64,000 nt of DNA. It comes from Phanerodontia chrysosporium. Lineage: Eukaryota > Basidiomycota > Agaricomycetes > Polyporales > Phanerochaetaceae. The stretch lies in assembly GCA_001910725.1 (NCBI GenBank), contig MJGA01000014.1, positions 496,001 through 560,000 on the forward strand. Reading direction: 5' to 3'. The translations under genes were made by a program, and so were the position numbers. The notes beneath the pieces are model-generated. The model did not search any database. It had not been told where the DNA came from and saw only the letters and a program-made list of their open reading frames with translations. Below, piece after piece: positions 57,401-64,000 of the stretch. Numbering within the stretch: the first letter of the stretch is position 1; the number at the start of each line of letters is the position of its first letter.

Positions 57401-60400
57401 CTAGGGTGATCAAGTTCAAGTACCTCAGTGGCGACGACGCTGAGGCCGATGATGACTTGGCTGCCCAGCTTGGTCGCCTAGTTGCTCGGCTTGGGCTTAA
57501 GGATGCCGAAGAGAAGGACCTCATACCAGCATTAGTTGAGCTCGCTAGCCTGTTTGCGTCCCCACATACCTCGGTATCTAGCTTCGAGTTGCTTCAAAGC
57601 GGGGTGGTCGACGGTTTGTTAGCCTTCATCTCGGATTCCGATAGGAGTTGTGAGTATCGCGTTCCGTATAGCTGATCTGCTTATTAATATTTGTCACAGT
57701 GAGCATTGACAAGCGTCGAGAGCTCTTCTTCGAAGCCTTTACTTCGCGAAAGGTGAAGGGTGCGAATGGTCAGACACCCCTCGCGATATTTGTGAAGAAG
57801 CTGCAAGAGAGTCTCACTCGCATGGAGTCTTTCGAGGTCGTAACTGTCGCACAGAGCGCTGACGGTGAGTCAAAGGCTATTCCGCATCAGTCCGCCCGTC
57901 CTGACTGTCCGTCAGAATCTAAGAGGAGTTCACCCTCACTGTTGGCGAGGCAGATACGCCTGCGTCTTGTGGGCGCAGAGGATTCGGATGTGCCGAAAAG
58001 CTTTAACAACGTCATCGTCTCCATCCACGCAATAGCCACATTCCAGGCATTGCACGATTACCTTCGTCCCCGAGTGGCCGGTCTGATGGCTGGAGGTTCT
58101 CGCTTGAGCAGTATGCTCGCCGCACTGCAAGCCTCGGGCTTTGCTGGTGCATCTGCCGCAGGTGCACTTGCTGCTGAAGCCTCCAGGTCTGCTGCCAACG
58201 ACAGCCCTTCGCCAAATGGTGGCGTTACACGAAGACGCAGTCAACGTCTCAGTGCCAAGAAGGCAAAGGATTCGGAACCTTCCACCGAAGGACAGGGCAG
58301 TGATGTCGCTCAGCCTCCCTCGACTCTCGAATCACCCGAGGCGGCGCCCAGCGAGACGGTCGTGGAAGATGACTTCGGCGCTGACTTCACGGATGACGAA
58401 GTTGATGTGGATGCGGAAGTCATTGACGAGGATGGCGACCAGGAGGTACCAGACAAGACGGTCAATGTGTCCGTTGGCGATGGTGAGTTACATGTCATTC
58501 TTCGTTGTCACTGCTGCTCATCTCTCTTCAGACGGATCGAAGGTCATCACCCAGACTCCGGACGGAACACGAGTTGCAACACCGAATCCAGCCAGGACGG
58601 GAAATGCGCCCCGAAGCTCAGCGACGCCAAAGACGTCCTATGCTGCCGCACTCAAGACCAAGCCAAATGACTGGCACCTCGAGTTCTCCATGGACGACCA
58701 GAAATTGCCACTCGACTTGACGGTATATGGAGCGATTCACCAACAGGAGGGGCGTAAGAAGTCCGGTCTGCCGCCAAGTATGATCTGGCAAGGTATCTAT
58801 ACCGTGAAGTTTAAGAAGGTCCCGGGACCCGCACCTACACCAGAATGTGAGCTTCAACCCCCTCGGTCGAATCGCCCGTACTCATCATCGTCTAGCTCGT
58901 GGAGACGATGTCTCCTCGCGGAGCCGTTCGCCAGCGCCGTCTCTGTCGTCTTTGCCAGAGGATGCCCCGCATGCGAAGATACTGCGTCTTCTCCGAGTTC
59001 TGTACAAGCTGAATGCTGCTGAGGCTGAGAAAGCAAGCTCCAACGCTCCAACGCGGACCCTGCCAGACTCTGCCTTCATCAACAACAAGCTTACCGCTAA
59101 ACTCACACGACAACTGGAGGAGCCTATGATCGTGGCAAGGTACGTGCAGATTTGCCAGACCGCTCCAAGGAGTTCTAACGCGCGACCAGCTCTTGCTTGC
59201 CGGACTGGGCGTTGGATCTCCCTCAGCATTTCCCATTCCTTTTCCCCTTCGCCACTCGTTATAATTTCCTGCAGTCTACGTCTTTCGGTTATGCCCGTCT
59301 CATCTTGAAGTGGCAGAGCCAGCAGCAGCGGTCTCAGGACAGCAGCTCACGCCGTGATGATGGTGTCGGCTTCCTGGGTCGTCTGCAGCGGCAGAAGGTC
59401 CGCATCTCACGGAAGCATATCCTAGAGTCTGCCGTCAAGGTGTTCGAGCTCTACGGCTCTTCGTCGTCGATCCTTGAGGTCGAATACTTCGAGGAGGTCG
59501 GTACCGGTCTGGGACCGACGCTAGAATTCTACTCGCTGGTCTCGAAAGAATTCGCGCGTAGGGACCTGAAGATCTGGCGGGATGCTGATGAGACGAAGCC
59601 TGGGGCTTACGTTCACCATCCTGCTGGCTTGTTCCCTGCACCTATCCCCCCAGAGGACATAGCCAACGACGGTGGCTTGTGCGTATCTAACACTTCTTGC
59701 TTGAGTGTTGACTAACCTTCTTCTCTCTACCCCAGGAAACGCACGCATATCTATCGAGTCATCGGACAATTCGTTGCCAAAGCAATGCTAGACTCTCGCA
59801 TCATTGATCTGTCTATGAACAAGATTTTTGTGAAGCTCATCCTTGGTGAGGATGTTCCTCTCACCATCGAGAATCTTAAGGTAAGCATCTCATGGGATTT
59901 GTCTTGTCACCTACTCAACATGGTTTATGCCAGCGTGTCGACCCCGAGCTCGCTGCCTCACTCGTCAAGCTCCGCGGCATGACTGCTCAAACCGGCCAGA
60001 GCGATAAGGTTAGCTCTTCGTTAGCCTCCTTCGTTGTATGTGCTAAATCTTCAACAGATGCGACGCAAGCTGGGTATGGTCAACGTGGAGGACCTCGCTC
60101 TCGACTTTACGATCCCTGGCTACGATATCGAGCTTCGACCTGGAGGCCGTGACTTGGCTGTGACCTCGGAGAATGTCGAAGAGTATATTACTGAAGTCAT
60201 CGACGCCATCATCGGTAAAGGTGCGATGCTGCAGGCAAAGGCGTTCCGCGAAGGTTTCTCGAAGGTGTTCCCCATCGCCGACCTTCAGGCGTTTACCGCG
60301 GACGAGCTTGTCATGCTGTTCGGTAACTCCGACGAAGACTGGAGTATCGAGAGTATGTGTCTGTTTGTTCGACATGCTAAGCCAAACCGGTTAACAAACT

Positions 60401-60808
60401 ATTGCAGCCCTGAACGAGGCGATCAAGGCGGACCATGGCTTCAACGTCGAAAGCCGAGCCATCCACGACCTCTTGGACATCATGTCCGAGTTTGATCTCC
60501 CCACACGCCGTAGCTACTTGCAATTCATCACCGGTAGCCCCAAGCTACCCATCGGAGGTTAGTCCTGACCCGAGACTAGATGACTTCTGCGACGCTCACG
60601 CCCCTACCCAGGTTTCCGAGGTCTCAACCCACCACTTACTGTCGTGCGCAAGCCTCACGAGCCTCCGCTGACGGCAGACGACTATCTACCAAGCGTTATG
60701 ACATGCGTTAACTACTTGAAGCTGCCGGAGTATTCGTCCAAGGCAGTGATGAAGGAGAAACTTACAATTGCTATGCGAGAGGGTGTAGGAAGTTTCCATT
60801 TGTCGTGA
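54402..60808 (+). CDS. HECT E3 ubiquitin ligase UFD4/TRIP12, 1-nt deletion
   Basis: UFD4/TRIP12 ligases act in the ubiquitin-fusion-degradation pathway. The start is [19 protein letters not shown] at 54402; the N-terminus is Ser/Lys-rich and disordered, with an acidic poly-Asp run near 55200. ARM-type repeats (about 55300-56500) include [57 protein letters not shown] and [21 protein letters not shown] basic helix, a [12 protein letters not shown] run and the central region ([15 protein letters not shown] [11 protein letters not shown]) follow. The HECT domain (about 59400-60808) contains [38 protein letters not shown] and the catalytic Cys in [16 protein letters not shown]. Two special points: a GC-AG intron is needed after DDTPRTG, and the frame shifts in the C-run 56326-56330 after LTGVLP. 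Confidence 0.9.
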
Positions 60809-61074
60809 TATCGCTGCAATCCATTGTACTTGTGTCCTGGTCATCCCATGTGCTATATCATCACCTGTGTTAATTAGACATCGAACATTGTGAATAGTAT
60901 TATGTTTCTGCCATAGTAGAGCTGGTCGTTGTGCAATGTGTTTTTCGGGCTGGCGAGAATGTTGGGCGCTCCGCAGACCATGTGGCTCCCACGTGAGCCC
61001 CGCTTTAGACAATAGTCGCCTCGCGCGACTTCGTCGGTGTTCTCAGCTGCTGACTACAACCCTCACCATCCAAT

Positions 61075-61678
61075 ATGTCGAAACACCATCCCGGTACGTC
61101 CTGTACGATGAATGCTGCGTTACTATGCTTCTAATGCGTCTTCGCATAGATCTCATTATGTGCCGACGGCAACCAGGCATCGGTATGCTCTTGTGAGGTC
61201 CATTGTAATTCAAGAAAGCTAACTTCTATCCTTTCAGCCATCGGTCGGCTTTGCGAGAAGTGCGACGGAAAGTGGTAGGTGATGTCTTCGACTTGTTTTT
61301 GCTCCTGGCTTACGCCTTCTAGCCCAGTCTGCGACTCCTACGTGCGCCCAGAGACCCTCGTGCGTATCTGTGATGAGTGTAACTTCGGTACTTACGGCGG
61401 ACGATGCATTATCTGTGGTTCCCCTGGTGCGTTACATTTCTTTGGGATCTTGACTTGTGCTGACAATGCACGCTAGGTATCTCTGACGCCTACTACTGTG
61501 CCGAGTGCACGAGATTAGAGAAGGACCGAGATGGTTGCCCGAAGATCGTCAACTTGGGCGCGAGTCGGACAGACCTGTTCTATGAGAGGCGCAGACTTGG
61601 TGAGCGAAGGTTTTTCCTGTATAGCACGAGCCACAACTGAGCATTCGATATGACATTCAGGGTTCAAGAAGGGCTAGT
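61075..61678 (+). CDS. PHF5A/Rds3, SF3b zinc-finger splicing factor
   Basis: PHF5A is a small, nearly invariant subunit of SF3b in U2 snRNP that helps recognise the branch site. Six exons (61075-61093, 61150-61182, 61238-61274, 61323-61426, 61477-61599, 61662-61678) give exactly 110 residues, the universal PHF5A length. It reads [18 protein letters not shown], then [55 protein letters not shown] and RRRLGFKKG. All Cys pairs of the knotted three-zinc fold are present. Exon lengths of 17-37 nt make it easily missed by automated annotation. It lies 267 bp after UFD4 on the same strand. Confidence 0.95.
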
Positions 61679-62002
61679 CTCGCCAATCTCTGTATACGTA
61701 CTGTACCTTGTACCATACCATTTCCTCCCTTTCAATTACATCCTGTTCATGGAGTATACACTGTAATCCTTCACAACCGAACACAAACAAGTGATCCCGT
61801 TGACCTCAGTAATCCTATTGGTAGCTGAACTGATCCCAATTACCTTGAGCTCAAGCATGAGAAACTCATATTAGTCAGCAATATTACAAGCCCCACTAAA
61901 CCCTAACCCCGATACGTGGTTACGGGCGACGCGTCTCGCGTCTGACGCTATTACACTTACTTCCACCTCGTCCTCCCCTTCACTTTCTATAACCACCAAA
62001 TC
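61679..62002 (+). promoter_or_regulatory. RPT4 upstream region with a telobox
   Basis: AAACCCTAACCCC at 61898-61910, about 93-105 bp before the RPT4 ATG. It matches the reverse complement of the element before the NBR1-like gene. The left part is the PHF5A 3' UTR. The leader just before the ATG is pyrimidine-rich. Confidence 0.5.
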
Positions 62003-63466
62003 ATGTCTTCACAGCCATCAGGCTCGAATCACACAATGGATGAGCGAAGAGTAGCTGCGTTGAAAGGGTATCGCGAGGTACGTGCTTAGCCGTACGCACC
62101 TACCATGTACTCAGCCCACACAGAAAATGCGGCAACATGAAGCGAGCAGCCAAGCATTGAAGAACCGTGAGGACAACTGTAAATGCTGACCGCTTCTTTT
62201 TGCTAATACTTGGTGTGATTAGTGCGGTTCTCCTTGAAGGATCTCGAGAGGGAGTTCGAGAAGACCGAGGACGACATCAAGGCCATCCAGTCAGTAGGCC
62301 AGATCATTGCCGAGGTGCTCAAGCAACTAGACGACGAACGTTTTATCGTCAAAGCGTCGTCAGGACCGCGCTACGTTGTATCATACCGCCCCGCACTGCC
62401 GGTTTCGAAACTCAAGGCCGGCACCCGTGTCAGTCTCGACATGACCACACTGACTATCATGCGGATATTGCCGCGCGAAGTCGACCCCATGGTCTATAAG
62501 ATGAGTCTTGAGGACCCAGCGGGAGCCTCATTTGCCGGAATAGGTGGTCTTGGCGAGCAAGTGCGAGAACTACGAGAGGTGCGTTTGGTTAAGGTACCGC
62601 TTACGTTCTCGAATGCTAACGCCCCCCAGGTTATTGAGCTTCCGCTCCTGAACCCCGAACTCTTCCAACGCGTTGGCATCAAGCCGCCGAAGGGTGTGCT
62701 GCTATATGGTCCTCCGGGTACCGGCAAGACGCTGCTTGCGCGTGCGGTTGCAGCGACGCTCAATACCAACTTCCTTAAGGTCGTCGCATCCGCTATCGTA
62801 GACAAGTATATCGGCGAGTCTGCGAGGGTGGTTCGTGAGATGTTCGGCTACGCGAAAGAGCACGAACCATGTGTTATCTTCATGGATGAAATTGACGCAA
62901 TCGGTGGACGGCGTTTCTCTGAGGGTACGAGTGCGGACCGTGAGATTCAGCGAACCCTCATGGAGGTAAGTGATTCCTTGAATAACTTATTTAACATAGG
63001 AGGCTGATTATCTCGCAGCTGCTCAACCAAATGGACGGCTTCGACTCGCTCGGACGGACGAAGCTCATTATGGCGACGAACCGACCGGATACTCTTGACC
63101 CTGCATTGCTTCGCCCTGGTCGGCTGGACCGCAAGATCGAGATCCCGCTTCCGAACGAGCAGGCCCGGTTGGAGATCTTGAAGATTCATGCGCAGCCCGT
63201 GAACAAGTCTGGAGAGATCGACTATGAGGCCATCGTGAAGCTCTCGGACGGCTTCAACGGTGCAGACTTGCGTAACGTTGTTACCGAGGCGGGCATGTTT
63301 GCCATCCGTGACGATAGAGAGTATGTTATCCAGGAAGACTTAACGAAGGCTGCGCGGAAGGTTGCAGAGGCCAAGAAGCACGAGAGTAAGTGCTGGGCGC
63401 TTCATTTCGCTTCCCTCGAGGTGCTGATCATGCCTTCCACCAGCGAAACTCGATTACTCAGCATAA
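62003..63466 (+). CDS. RPT4: 26S proteasome regulatory ATPase RPT4 (PSMC6)
   Basis: One of six AAA ATPases forming the base ring of the 19S particle that unfolds substrates into the 20S core. Six exons (62003-62077, 62124-62166, 62223-62578, 62630-62965, 63019-63385, 63444-63466) give 399 residues. An N-terminal coiled coil ([20 protein letters not shown]) precedes the OB domain ([35 protein letters not shown], characteristic of RPT4). The AAA domain shows [20 protein letters not shown] (Walker A), [16 protein letters not shown] (Walker B), [20 protein letters not shown] (sensor and Arg fingers) and [19 protein letters not shown]. The C-terminus is TKLDYSA, without the HbYX tail, as expected for RPT4. 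Confidence 0.95.
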
Positions 63467-64000
63467 GCTCTTGGTCCAATTTGCGTCGGAAGTTTGCACA
63501 CGCTCTACCCCTGGCGGTGGCATGTCGAGGATGTTTGACTGTAACTGTACGGTGTGGTTTTATGAATATTACTAGAAATAATCCCGGTCTTTGAGCGCGG
63601 CCTATCAGCTGCCAGAGTAGTGTATATGTACGGTGCGTACGTCAGAGATACGAATGAATTCCGACTGAAAACCATCGAATGAACAGGTACGGCGACATCG
63701 ACGCAAATTGTGTCACGAAGCTGCGGTCTTGCATGTGGTCGGTCTTCTTTGGCTCCTCTTTCTCTGACTCCGCGCACAACTTCTTGTTCGCGCGGCGCAT
63801 TGTCACGATGTTGCAAATAGTTCGTAGTGCCATGCTGACATGAACGTCGCACATGTGGACCGGGCGCTGCGCGCCGCTTTCTGCATGGCAGTTTCGCACA
63901 CCCATGATGATGGGCTGGTGCCAGCTTTACACTGTGAGTTATATGGACTTTGTTATAAACAAGCCACCAGATTGACCATGCAACAAAGGTAGAAATATAC
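63467..64000. other. 3' flank of RPT4, no gene recognised
   Basis: Short open frames only, on both strands, to the window end. Confidence 0.5.

Overview
The window is nuclear DNA from a filamentous basidiomycete, most likely a wood-decaying Agaricomycete (polypore-like). The reasons are dense genes split by many 45-65 bp GT-AG introns, a DUF6535 membrane protein, a basidiomycete-type CLC channel, and a secreted GH7 cellobiohydrolase ending in a fungal cellulose-binding module (CBM1). I found no mobile element, CRISPR array, rRNA or tRNA. Gene models were built by hand from splice signals and conserved protein motifs. Where exon coordinates are listed, the reading frame was followed through every junction.

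Layout. 1-6.1 kb: two neighbouring minus-strand zinc-finger genes sharing an unusual Cys/His motif, and a small conserved-looking protein. 6.5-9.4 kb: a SIRT4-like sirtuin and the peroxisomal import receptor PEX7, divergently transcribed only 79 bp apart. 10.5-15.0 kb: a secreted GH16 beta-glucanase and an RNA polymerase II CTD-interacting (CID) RGG protein. 15.1-20.9 kb: a PAP2 lipid phosphatase, a DUF6535 membrane protein and an F-box/LRR-like protein. 21.1-30 kb, minus strand: a glycine-rich-domain protein (GRDP/DUF1399), a PAF-acetylhydrolase-like lipase and a CLC chloride channel. 30.4-34.5 kb: Mediator subunit MED4, a dual-specificity phosphatase and the GH7 cellobiohydrolase. 35.9-45.8 kb: MMS19 (Fe-S protein assembly and DNA repair), an intronless coiled-coil protein, and an NBR1-like PB1/ZZ autophagy-receptor candidate. 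46.2-50.8 kb: ribosomal protein eS4 and the spliceosome-disassembly G-patch protein TFIP11/Ntr1. 52.3-63.5 kb, plus strand: a class III aminotransferase, the HECT ligase UFD4/TRIP12, the SF3b protein PHF5A/Rds3 and the 26S proteasome ATPase RPT4.

Most genes are housekeeping. Three families concern protein turnover (UFD4, RPT4, NBR1-like), three concern splicing or transcription (PHF5A, TFIP11, MED4/CID), and two are secreted plant-wall or glucan hydrolases. I did not find a clear new multi-gene system.

The most striking sequence-level result is that eight conserved genes each carry one or more single-base deletions, ten sites in all, several in short C or G runs. The conserved protein continues in the next frame after each one. 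This many independent lesions in essential genes points to residual consensus errors in the assembly rather than to ten biological frameshifts. Other points worth checking are the tandem zinc-finger family, 10- and 12-nt micro-exons in the sirtuin, two GC-AG introns, telobox (AACCCTAA) elements before RPT4 and the NBR1-like gene, and a candidate Atg8-binding motif.
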